The notes below the pieces were generated by a model, which was not told where the DNA came from, did not search any database, and saw only the letters and a program-made list of their open reading frames with translations. From contig JAZSMZ010000128.1 in the NCBI GenBank assembly GCA_045536155.1, forward strand, positions 1 to 11,946: a DNA stretch of 11,946 bases. Direction: 5' to 3'. Each line of letters opens with the position of its first letter. Position 1 is the first letter of the stretch. The stretch comes from JAZQNC01 sp045536155 (GTDB lineage: Bacteria; Bacillota; Clostridia; Oscillospirales; CAG-272). This document shows, piece by piece, positions 1 to 5,772 of this stretch. Position numbers and translations under genes: made by a program.

Positions 1-468
1 CGTTCTGTGGGCCAAGGAGTTGGTTTCAAGTGTTCCTAAGACCGCTTGGCCTCCGACTTTGATGGCCTTCATTGCAAGATAGTCAACGTCCCAGCGTCTG
101 TTCTGGTGAACGGCAAATTTTTTGCCTGCCTTGTACGATGCATCGAACATCCTCTGAAGCGAGTCTGCCGACATTGTAACGGGCTTTTCGCAGATCACGT
201 TTTTGCCAGCCATAAGTCCGCGGATAACAACATCCTCATGCACGTCGTTGGGGATCGCAACGGTGATAAGATCAACTTCGGGATCATTAAGAACATCCTC
301 GTAGCTGTCGTATGCAAAAATACCGCGCGAACGTGCGAGATCATTGCGCTCGGGTTTTATATCGTAAATTCCTTTAAGATTGAAAACATCGCTTTTTTGC
401 AGGTGCTGGGTGTGCCAGCCACCCATTCCGCCGTAACCGACTACAACGGCGTTTTTCTTTTCTGTCAT
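1..468 (-). CDS. Gfo/Idh/MocA-family NAD(P)-dependent oxidoreductase, N-terminal part (runs off the window)
   Basis: 156 codons are visible; the gene continues beyond position 1. The start ATG at 468-466 is preceded by an AGAGG ribosome binding site about six bases upstream. The N-terminus reads NAVVVGYGGMGGWH, the glycine-rich turn of a Rossmann fold that binds NAD(P). Further on come DLITVAIPNDVHEDVVI and GKNVICEKPVT; the EKP motif (about residue 94) is the family hallmark and its lysine is generally part of the active site. HQNRRWD (about residues 121-127) is also typical. Family members are soluble sugar, inositol or similar dehydrogenases; substrate cannot be told from this half. The gene has its own consensus promoter at 520-548 and a palindrome in its leader, so it appears to be transcribed separately from proB upstream of it. 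Confidence 0.9.
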   Translation of the reverse strand, partial: MTEKKNAVVVGYGGMGGWHTQHLQKSDVFNLKGIYDIKPERNDLARSRGIFAYDSYEDVLNDPEVDLITVAIPNDVHEDVVIRGLMAGKNVICEKPVTMSADSLQRMFDASYKAGKKFAVHQNRRWDVDYLAMKAIKVGGQAVLGTLETNSLAHRT

Positions 469-485
469 TATGTACCTCTGTTTGC

Positions 486-502
486 GGTCGGCAGGTCCGA
501 CC
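486..502 (-). promoter_or_regulatory. Palindrome in the oxidoreductase leader (operator or hairpin)
   Basis: GGTCGG and CCGACC form a perfect 6-base inverted repeat with a 5-base loop (17 bases in all). It sits between the predicted transcription start (about 513) and the ribosome binding site (about 474-479). It could be an operator for a repressor acting just downstream of a very strong promoter, or an RNA hairpin in the leader. The sequence alone does not decide between them. Confidence 0.45.
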
Positions 503-519
503 ATATTTTGTCTATGCCG

Positions 520-548
520 ATTATAACATAGAGGGGTGGGAGTGTCAA
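520..548 (-). promoter_or_regulatory. Consensus sigma-A promoter for the oxidoreductase gene
   Basis: On the minus strand there is a perfect TTGACA (548-543), a 17-base spacer and a perfect TATAAT (525-520). Transcription would start near 513 and give a leader of about 45 bases before the ATG at 468. It lies just after the proB stop codon (577-575), so it separates the oxidoreductase from the maf-proB unit. Both hexamers and the spacing match the housekeeping consensus, so this is the best promoter on the left side of the window. Confidence 0.85.
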
Positions 549-574
549 GAGTTTTGCGGGTTTTAAAAAATGAT

Positions 575-1366
575 TTACACTCTTTCTGCAAGGAAATGTG
601 TTCCGACGCGCTCACCCTCAAAGAGCTTGTAGAGCAAGTCGGGCTCGGTACCGTTGACGAGGAACATCTCAATTCCCGCACCGATGGCGATTTCGGCCGC
701 CTTGAGCTTGGTAACAACTCCGCCCGTGCCTCGGTCGCTTCCTGCGCCGCCTGCCATGGCAAGAATGTGATCGTCGATCTTTTCGACTGTCGGGATAAGC
801 TTTGCCGACGGATTTGTGTGGGGATCGCTGTCGTAAAGTCCGTCGATGTCGCTGAGGTTTATAAGAACGTCGGCCGATACGAGTATCGCAACGCAGGCGG
901 ACAGAGTATCATTGTCGCCGAACTCTATTTCCTCGAAGGAGACGGTGTCGTTTTCGTTTACTATCGGCACAACGCCCATTTTAAGCAGCATCTTCAGCGT
1001 ATTTGTCGCATTTTTGCGCGCGGTCGCGTTCTCGTATGTGTCGCGGGTGATAAGAACCTGCGCCACGGTGTGGCCGTATTCGGCGAAAAAGCGCTCATAC
1101 ATGCTCATCAGCTCACACTGACCTACGGCAGCCATCGCCTGCTTTTCCTCGGTGGTATAGGGCTTGTGGTCGAGTCCCATCTTATTTCGGCCTGCCGCAA
1201 CGGCGGCAGATGTGACGAGCACTACCTGCTTGCCCGCATTGACAAAATCGGAAAGGATTCTGGCCACCTTCTCCATGCGGCGGAGATTCAAGCTGCCGTT
1301 TTCGTACGTCAACGTCGACGAGCCGATCTTTACTACTATTCTTTTTGCATCTCTTACAGTGTTCAT
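575..1366 (-). CDS. proB: Glutamate 5-kinase, short form without PUA domain
   Basis: Phosphorylates L-glutamate with ATP to gamma-glutamyl phosphate, the first step of proline synthesis. The 263-residue protein is a single amino acid kinase domain: VKIGSST (residues 12-18, with Lys13), VTSAAVAAG (51-59, Ser53), VNENDTVS (136-143, Asp140), FGDNDTLSA (149-157, Asn152), LSDIDGLYDSDP (171-182) and GTGGVVTKLKAA (213-224). These positions keep a constant +3 offset from the E. coli active-site residues Lys10, Ser50, Asp137 and Asn149. The C-terminal PUA domain of the roughly 370-residue enzymes is missing, as in several other lineages. Ala54 replaces the usual glycine after Ser53. The ATG at 1366 has only a weak purine stretch before it, and an in-frame stop just upstream excludes a much longer protein. 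No proA is seen here; maf is 49 bases upstream on the same strand and may be cotranscribed. Confidence 0.93.
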   Translation of the reverse strand: MNTVRDAKRIVVKIGSSTLTYENGSLNLRRMEKVARILSDFVNAGKQVVLVTSAAVAAGRNKMGLDHKPYTTEEKQAMAAVGQCELMSMYERFFAEYGHTVAQVLITRDTYENATARKNATNTLKMLLKMGVVPIVNENDTVSFEEIEFGDNDTLSACVAILVSADVLINLSDIDGLYDSDPHTNPSAKLIPTVEKIDDHILAMAGGAGSDRGTGGVVTKLKAAEIAIGAGIEMFLVNGTEPDLLYKLFEGERVGTHFLAERV

Positions 1367-1415
1367 TTTCTTGTATATTGCGCGGATAAACGCGCCCTTT
1401 CATCTTCTTTTCGCA

Positions 1416-1985
1416 TTATATGTTATAGCCGAATTCGTCGCGGAGGATCTCGCCCAGACGGCAGACGGGAAGTCCTACGATGTTGAAGTAATCGCCATCG
1501 ATCTTTTCAACAAAGAGCGATGCGCGCTCCTGGATTCCGTATGCACCTGCCTTGTCAAGTACCGCGCTTTCGGTGATATATCTTTCTATCTCGGCGTCGG
1601 TGATCTGTCTGAAATACACCTTCGTGCTGACGGCATCGACCACCGTCTTTTCGCCGTCACCGACGGCAATTCCGCTGTATACCTCGTGATAGTGACCGCT
1701 CATCGTGCGCAGCATTCGGCGTGCATCGTCCATGTCGCGCGGCTTGCCGAATACCTCGCCGTTGCAATAGACGATGGTGTCGCTCGATATGACGATAGCG
1801 CCGTAGATTTCGCTTACGACTGCATCGAGCTTGCGCTTTGACAGCATTTTTACAAGCTCACCGGGCGCGATCTCGCCCTCGTAGCTTTCGTCAACTTCGC
1901 GGGTGATTATGTCGAAATCGGCGCCGAGCATCTCGAGAAGCTCGCGTCTTCGCGCCGATTTTGAGGCTAAAATAAGTTTTTTCAT
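1416..1985 (-). CDS. maf: Maf family nucleoside triphosphate pyrophosphatase (dTTP/UTP type)
   Basis: Maf proteins hydrolyse non-canonical or canonical NTPs to NMP and pyrophosphate, and in Bacillus were linked to septum inhibition. The 189-residue length is normal. Motifs: LILASKSARRRELL (residues 4-17, the substrate-binding SxRRxxLL loop), SSDTIV (67-72, with the catalytic Asp69), GEVFGKP (76-82), MSGHYHEVYSG (95-105) and AYGIQERASLFVEKIDGDYFNIVGLP (148-173). The GIQ and GDYFNIVGLP signature fits the dTTP/UTP pyrophosphatase (YhdE-like) subgroup; GIQE replaces the more common GIQG. The ATG at 1985 has AGAAGG about 11 bases upstream. Neighbours on the same strand are dut, separated by a repeat, and proB. 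With dut this gives two nucleotide-pool cleaning enzymes side by side. Confidence 0.92.
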   Translation of the reverse strand: MKKLILASKSARRRELLEMLGADFDIITREVDESYEGEIAPGELVKMLSKRKLDAVVSEIYGAIVISSDTIVYCNGEVFGKPRDMDDARRMLRTMSGHYHEVYSGIAVGDGEKTVVDAVSTKVYFRQITDAEIERYITESAVLDKAGAYGIQERASLFVEKIDGDYFNIVGLPVCRLGEILRDEFGYNI

Positions 1986-2026
1986 GGATTTTACTACCTT
2001 CTGATCTCTTTGTTAATTCAACTGCC

Positions 2027-2203
2027 GGGCAAATCTTGTGCAAATTCTCCCTCTCAGTCGCTTCGCGACAGCTCCCCCAAAGGGGGAGCCTTTATTTGCC
2101 TCTCCCCGAGGGAGAGGTGCATGCGAATACGTGACAAAGAGGGCTATTGCCTAGATTAATCTTCGGGTGTCCGTATATCGATTACAGATGACAACTATCC
2201 GTT
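2027..2203 (+). repeat. Modular hairpin repeat, copy A
   Basis: This element of about 177 bases fills the maf-dut gap. Its left end (2027-2055) matches the inverted copy at 5117-5145 at 25 of 29 positions, and its right end (2148-2203) matches 4914-4969 at 51 of 56. The core differs between copies. Here it has three GC-rich hairpins: GTCGC/GCGAC (2057-2069), GCTCCCCC/GGGGGAGC (2071-2089) and CCTCTCCC/GGGAGAGG (2099-2117). It has no coding potential. It begins 11 bases past the dut stop codon, so it may also act as a transcription end or mRNA-stabilising structure for dut. It is probably a non-autonomous interspersed repeat. Confidence 0.8.
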
Positions 2204-2214
2204 ATAGCCCCGCG

Positions 2215-2661
2215 CTAGCGGCCGGTAGAGCCGAAACCGCCCTCGCCGCGCTCGGTCTCGTCAAGCGAATCGACTTCGGTAAAAGCGGCAGTATAAACGG
2301 GCGCGAACATCAGCTGTGCGATGCGGTCGCCGTTTGAAACGGTGAAGGGCTCGTGTCCGCGATTGATGAGCGATACCATGATCTCGCCGCGGTAATCGCT
2401 GTCGATCACCCCGACAGAGTTTGCCAATGTAATACCGAATTTTGTGCCCAGACCGCTGCGTCCGAAAACAAGAGCGACAACGTCGTCCCGTCCCGAGGAT
2501 ATTGCGATTCCCGTTGTGACCTTTGCAATTTCGCCGACACCGATGACGATATCGCCGTCGATGCAGGCGCAGAGATCGCAGGCGGCGGATCCGCTCGTTG
2601 CATATTTAGGAATGACCGCGCCGCATCGCACGGCCTTTATTTTAACGTCAAGCTTGTTCAT
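2215..2661 (-). CDS. dut: dUTP diphosphatase (trimeric dUTPase)
   Basis: Hydrolyses dUTP to dUMP and pyrophosphate, keeping uracil out of DNA and supplying dUMP for dTMP synthesis. All five motifs of the trimeric family are present in 148 residues: motif 1 ATSGSAACDLCA (21-32), motif 2 GRSGLGTKFG (67-76), motif 3 NSVGVIDSDYRGE (81-93, catalytic Asp87), motif 4 GDRIAQLMF (111-119) and motif 5 RGEGGFGSTG (138-147), the glycine-rich phosphate-binding tail. Motif 1 has Ala-Cys where Gly-Tyr is common, a known variation. The ATG at 2661 has AAGGAG seven bases upstream. It is flanked on both sides by hairpin repeats, and maf lies downstream on the same strand. Confidence 0.96.
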   Translation of the reverse strand: MNKLDVKIKAVRCGAVIPKYATSGSAACDLCACIDGDIVIGVGEIAKVTTGIAISSGRDDVVALVFGRSGLGTKFGITLANSVGVIDSDYRGEIMVSLINRGHEPFTVSNGDRIAQLMFAPVYTAAFTEVDSLDETERGEGGFGSTGR

Positions 2662-2692
2662 TTTGAGCTCCTTATATGTATTGGTATCTGAC

Positions 2693-2763
2693 CTCTCAGG
2701 CGCGTCGCGCTAGCTCTCCAAAATGGAGAGCTTCGTTTCCCTTCTTTTTGAAACGGAGAGCCT
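2693..2763. repeat. Hairpin repeat C, related to the core of copy A
   Basis: The order CTCTCAG, a GCG-TC-GCG inverted block, then AGCTCTCCA/TGGAGAGCT (2712-2732, 9-base arms, AAA loop) parallels copy A at 2051-2089. A second hairpin, CGTTTC/GAAACG (2734-2755), and another GGAGAGC (2756-2762) follow. It lies between the U32 stop (2768) and dut, and could double as the transcription end of the zapA-U32 unit, although no long T-run follows either hairpin. The ends shared by copies A and B are missing here. Confidence 0.6.
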
Positions 2764-2767
2764 TTCC

Positions 2768-4474
2768 CTATTTAATTCTCTTGAAATTGCCCTTCATTTC
2801 GCGTTTTTCGGTGTATCCGACGATCACGCGCTCGCTCTCGGAGGCGTTTTCGGTGGTGAAGATGAAATGGCGGTTGAAGATGAAGGCGTCGCGCAGGTCC
2901 TTTTCGCGATCTGCCATCCATATCGGCGCGGAGTTGAGCAAAATATCGCGTCCGCCTTCGCCTATTATGCGGAAAACTACTCCCTTTTCGTCGCGGATCT
3001 CTCCTCGCATGACCGGCTTTTCAAGCGTCATAAGCGGCAGGTGTCCGTAAACGATCGCCGCCTTCGCGCCGGTGATGTCCCGCAGACGGGGAAGCGTGAG
3101 CTCGGGTGAAAGGATGATATCCTCAAGCTCATCGGCAAGAGCTGCAACAGTTCCGCGGTTTGCTGCATTGAATCGATAGTCTCCGTGACAGACGTATCCG
3201 CATCTTTTGGCGATATCAATGTGCCCGATGTTGCCCACCATAGCGTGGCGCGCGCCCTTTTCGTATGCCTTTCTCAGCGCATTTTCTACCTTTTCGATCT
3301 CGCTGTCGGGAATGACTGGAGGCATGAGCACTCCGTCGCACACCGAATTTGCTTTTTCGTATCGCTCAAGCGGCAGATAGATGCGCGAAAAGAAACCTTC
3401 GGCGCTCTTCGGTATCGACTTTGCATTGTAAAAACGCGCGGTATTCTGCTTGATCTTCTGCGGAGCGACCGAGTCGAATTCGATCTTGCCCTCGGGCAAT
3501 AATATCTCTTCCCTCTTTATTTCGTACCTTTTACCTCTCGAAAGGTCGATCTGCTTTTCGCTTCTTTCACTTTTTTGATTTTCCGCCCTCATTCCGAGCA
3601 TTTTCTGATCGATCTTGCCCTCAAAATAGCCGTCGGTAAAGCCGTCACGCGAGAAAACGCGGGCCATTTTGTCGATCTCGCCTTTGGTGGCATCCCGTCC
3701 CTCGTCGAGCAGACGGCGGTAGGTCGAGGTGACCGAATAGACGTAGTCGGGCGATTTCAGCCGTCCCTCGATCTTCAGCGACGCAACGCCGCTGTCGATT
3801 ATGTCGCGCACGTGCGATGCCAGGCAGTTGTCGCGTAGGCTGAGCGGATAGCCGCCGCTGTATTTCATGCGGCAGGGCTGCGCGCACTCGCCGCGATTGC
3901 CGCTTCGTCCGCCCATTGCCCAACTGCAAAGGCACTGACCCGAGTGGGAAACGCAGAGCGCGCCGTGGACGAACATTTCGATCTCTATGGGCGATTTTTC
4001 AACCGTCGATCTAATGTTTTCCCGTGAAAGCTCGCGCGCGACCACCATGCGCGAAAAGCCGCGCTTTTCAAGCTCGATTCCGGCAAGATGATTGTGTGGC
4101 GAGAGCTGTGTCGACGCATGAAGCTCAAAATCGGGGATGTATTTTTTAATTGCCGATGCAAGTCCGAGATCGGACACGATAAGGGCATCCACTCCCGATT
4201 CGTATAAAAACGCGGCGTATCTTATGGCCTCGTCACATTCACGGTCGAAAACGATGGTGTTGAGCGTGACGTAGATTCGCGATCCGACGTCATGACAGCG
4301 CAAAACGGCATCACGCAGGGCAGTGTCGTCGAAATTTTTCGCCCTCATTCGCGCATTGAGCAGCCTTCCGCCAAGATAAACTGCATCGGCGCCGCCGCGA
4401 AGTGCGGCAATGAGAGACTCCGGTGTGCCTGCAGGCGCGAGAAGCTCGGGAAGATTTTTCGTTTTTTCTTTCAT
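2768..4474 (-). CDS. U32-family (collagenase-like) protein, RlhA/YdcP-related
   Basis: 568 residues. U32 proteins are annotated as peptidases, but the well-studied members (RlhA, TrhP, UbiU/UbiV) take part in hydroxylation of RNA or ubiquinone and several carry a 4Fe-4S cluster. Here the N-terminal U32 barrel has PELLAPAGTPESLIAALRGGADAVY in two pieces (residues 8-19, 20-33), LHASTQLSPHN (118-128), ALCVSHSGQC (172-181) and RGECAQPCRMKY (194-205), then RDNC (214-217) and SLKIEGRLKS (232-241). Cys174, Cys181, Cys197 or Cys201, and Cys217 are the likely cluster ligands. The C-terminal half has GNIGHIDIAKR and LSPELTLPRLRDI, as in long RlhA-like proteins, suggesting an rRNA or tRNA modification role rather than proteolysis. 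It is shorter than the 650-750 residues usual for that type. It starts 13 bases after zapA, a pairing common in Clostridia. Confidence 0.88.
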   Translation of the reverse strand: MKEKTKNLPELLAPAGTPESLIAALRGGADAVYLGGRLLNARMRAKNFDDTALRDAVLRCHDVGSRIYVTLNTIVFDRECDEAIRYAAFLYESGVDALIVSDLGLASAIKKYIPDFELHASTQLSPHNHLAGIELEKRGFSRMVVARELSRENIRSTVEKSPIEIEMFVHGALCVSHSGQCLCSWAMGGRSGNRGECAQPCRMKYSGGYPLSLRDNCLASHVRDIIDSGVASLKIEGRLKSPDYVYSVTSTYRRLLDEGRDATKGEIDKMARVFSRDGFTDGYFEGKIDQKMLGMRAENQKSERSEKQIDLSRGKRYEIKREEILLPEGKIEFDSVAPQKIKQNTARFYNAKSIPKSAEGFFSRIYLPLERYEKANSVCDGVLMPPVIPDSEIEKVENALRKAYEKGARHAMVGNIGHIDIAKRCGYVCHGDYRFNAANRGTVAALADELEDIILSPELTLPRLRDITGAKAAIVYGHLPLMTLEKPVMRGEIRDEKGVVFRIIGEGGRDILLNSAPIWMADREKDLRDAFIFNRHFIFTTENASESERVIVGYTEKREMKGNFKRIK

Positions 4475-4487
4475 TTTAATATGTCAC

Positions 4488-4796
4488 TCACGGCTTTGTG
4501 AGATATTTTTGTCTTATTTCGGCGAGCTGTGCCTTGAGAGATTCGTTTTCTTCCTTGAGAGCTTCGTTTTCTTCGCGAAGCTCGTCGGATCTGAGGCGGG
4601 TCTTTAAGTTGTCGTCGAGGTAATCGAGAGCGCAGAACATTACGGCCTCGGTCTTTGTGCAGCGTTTTGAGGTCATAACGATCTGTTTCATGCGGGAATC
4701 GATCAGCTTTGCAAGTCCGAGGACGTATTCCTGCGACTCCTCGGTGACAATGCTCAGCTCGACTCCGCCGATCTCAACAGTGTATCTTTCCTTCAT
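4488..4796 (-). CDS. zapA: Cell division protein ZapA
   Basis: ZapA is a small cytoplasmic protein that binds and bundles FtsZ filaments at the Z-ring. The 102-residue protein begins MKERYTVEIGGVELSIVTEESQEYV, here split as MKERYTVEIGG and VELSIVTEESQEYV, the typical beta-strand head. A helix with the conserved LAxLIDxRM pattern follows (LAKLIDSRMKQI). The tail, about residues 68-98, is a coiled coil rich in Glu, Leu and Lys (ELREENEALKEENESLKAQL) that mediates dimerisation. I chose the ATG at 4796 because AAAGG lies 11 bases upstream; a GTG at 4808 would overlap that ribosome binding site but would add only four residues. It heads the zapA-U32 unit, with a likely promoter at 4849-4877. Confidence 0.88.
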   Translation of the reverse strand: MKERYTVEIGGVELSIVTEESQEYVLGLAKLIDSRMKQIVMTSKRCTKTEAVMFCALDYLDDNLKTRLRSDELREENEALKEENESLKAQLAEIRQKYLTKP

Positions 4797-4848
4797 TTTA
4801 CACAACACCTTTCGTTTATTTAAAAAAGAGTATACTATCTTATTATAT

Positions 4849-4877
4849 ATTATAATACAAAAAATTGCATTTGAAAA
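4849..4877 (-). promoter_or_regulatory. Likely promoter of the zapA-U32 operon
   Basis: On the minus strand, TTTTCA (4877-4872, four of six consensus bases), a 17-base spacer and a perfect TATAAT (4854-4849) lie about 50 bases before the zapA start. A second TATAAT-like stretch follows immediately in the very AT-rich sequence 4841-4860, so the exact -10 is uncertain. Confidence 0.55.
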
Positions 4878-4887
4878 GCCTTTTTTG

Positions 4888-4909
4888 AAAAAAACCCCCC
4901 TGCGGGGAG
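4888..4909 (-). terminator. Rho-independent terminator on the minus strand, upstream of zapA
   Basis: Read on the minus strand, CTCCCC (4909-4904), a GCA loop and GGGGGG (4900-4895) form a 6-base stem with one G-T pair, followed at once by seven T (4894-4888). Its direction shows it ends a transcript coming from the right, yet no minus-strand gene is visible there. It insulates the zapA promoter from anything started in or beyond repeat copy B. Confidence 0.65.
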
Positions 4910-4913
4910 CAAA

Positions 4914-5145
4914 AACGGATAGCTGTCATCTGTAATCAACATACAGACACACGAAGATTAATCTAGGCAGAGGGAAATTAGCTGTTTTTGACTTGCGAAG
5001 CAAGACAAAATTCATTCGTCAAGAATGAAAAGCGAATTATCTAAGGCTACACGTTTGCGAGTTGCCTTTTGAATCCGAGCGACAGCGAGGATTCTATGGA
5101 CACCTCTTCCTTTTGGGAGAGGGAGAATTTGCACTATGCTTGCCC
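4914..5145 (-). repeat. Modular hairpin repeat, copy B (inverted relative to copy A)
   Basis: A 232-base element sharing both ends with copy A: 5145-5117 matches 2027-2055, and 4969-4914 matches 2148-2203. The core is different and longer. It contains CTTGC/GCAAG (4992-5004, GAA loop), TTCATTC/GAATGAA (5011-5029) and GAATCC/GGATTC (5071-5094). It has no open reading frame of note and no transposase. Together the two copies indicate an interspersed family with fixed ends and exchangeable palindromic cores. Confidence 0.8.
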
Positions 5146-5298
5146 TATCCCGTAGAAGGCGAAAAAACTTCGTTAAAAATATTTTTCACCGTTCTTCGAT
5201 GGATAGTGGTCAAAAATCGTGTCAACCACTACATTTAGTAAGTGGTAAAAATTATGATAAAATATTGTGAATAATATGAATATTTTATGTAAATGCCC
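5146..5298. other. AT-rich non-coding stretch upstream of the rpmH promoter
   Basis: No gene is supported here. The stretch holds AGTGGT motifs at 5205-5210 (plus), 5225-5230 (minus) and 5241-5246 (plus). The first two extend to a perfect 7-base inverted repeat, TAGTGGT/ACCACTA (5204-5231). Sequence from about 5247 to 5290 is strongly AT-rich. One DnaA-box-like sequence, TTATTCACA, lies on the minus strand (5274-5266). In many Bacillota this position, upstream of rpmH, is the oriC region next to dnaA; a single near-match box is not enough to call an origin. Confidence 0.5.
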
Positions 5299-5328
5299 TT
5301 GACAAATACTTGACTTTATGTATATAAT
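5299..5328 (+). promoter_or_regulatory. Promoter of the rpmH-rnpA cluster
   Basis: TTGACA (5299-5304), an 18-base spacer and TATAAT (5323-5328), both perfect hexamers. A second TATAAT overlaps at 5328-5333. Transcription would start near 5335, giving a leader of about 100 bases. That leader includes the hairpin CCCGAAT/ATTCGGG (5379-5397, loop of five A) before the rpmH ribosome binding site. Confidence 0.85.
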
Positions 5329-5433
5329 ATAATTCACGGTCGTAATTTGTCCGTAAAATTATGCTCTTCGGGGGGCTTCCCGAATAAAAAATTCGGGGGA
5401 CTTGCCCTTGACAATAAAAAGGAGGTGCGCGCA

Positions 5434-5568
5434 ATGAAAAGAACTTACCAGCCCAAGAAGAGACAGCGCAGTGTAGAACACGGCTTCAGAAAGAGAATGG
5501 CTACCGCCAACGGCAGAAAGGTGCTCAAGAGAAGACGCGCCAAAGGTAGAAAACAGCTCACATTATAA
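5434..5568 (+). CDS. rpmH: 50S ribosomal protein L34 (bL34)
   Basis: A 44-residue, highly basic protein of the large ribosomal subunit. MKRTYQPKKRQR at the start, HGFRKRMATANGRKVL in the middle and RRRAKGRKQL at the end match the family along its whole length. The ATG at 5434 has GGAGG (5421-5425) eight bases upstream. An in-frame upstream GTG-type extension would have no ribosome binding site and no family match, so it is not used. It is the first gene of the rpmH-rnpA-yidD-yidC-jag cluster. Confidence 0.97.
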   Translation: MKRTYQPKKRQRSVEHGFRKRMATANGRKVLKRRRAKGRKQLTL

Positions 5569-5571
5569 TTT

Positions 5572-5680
5572 GGGCGCAAGCAAAGAGGCGCGCGAAGGCA
5601 AAACGCTGTCGTGCGCCCTTCTGTTACGGTTTTATTTCGGCAAAAACGGTGGAACACATTCGAAAATGCCGTTTTGCCGG
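5572..5680 (+). other. Two hairpins in the rpmH-rnpA spacer
   Basis: Right after the rpmH stop, GGGCGCA (5572-5578) pairs with TGCGCCC (5612-5618); the tail is only moderately T-rich. Next, CGGCAAAAACGG (5638-5649) pairs with CCGTTTTGCCG (5669-5679) with one bulged A. A weaker pair, CGGAAAA/TTTTCCG (5698-5732), precedes a T-rich run. They could be partial terminators or RNA processing sites that let rpmH be made in excess over rnpA. Confidence 0.5.
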
Positions 5681-5772
5681 ATTGCATTTCAATGAATCGG
5701 AAAATGGAAAGGAAAGCGTCTTTTGTTTTCCGTCTGTTTTCCTTTTTTATTTTTGAAGGGCGGATATTTTAA

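Noticed and set aside
536..1486. Long plus-strand open frame of 316 codons opposite proB
   Set aside because: It lies antisense to a gene with a complete set of glutamate kinase motifs, shows no family resemblance and extends across the proB-maf gap; it is a by-product of codon bias.
2027..2203. CRISPR-like or tRNA-like structure in the hairpin repeat
   Set aside because: There are no regularly spaced direct repeats and no cloverleaf; only independent hairpins with unequal spacing.
5266..5274. DnaA box at the rpmH upstream region as evidence for oriC
   Set aside because: A single box with one departure from the common sequence, and no dnaA next to it, is not enough to call an origin.
5347..5433. 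N-terminal extension of rpmH by 29 codons
   Set aside because: Known L34 proteins start at MKRTYQ, and GGAGG is correctly spaced only for the ATG at 5434.
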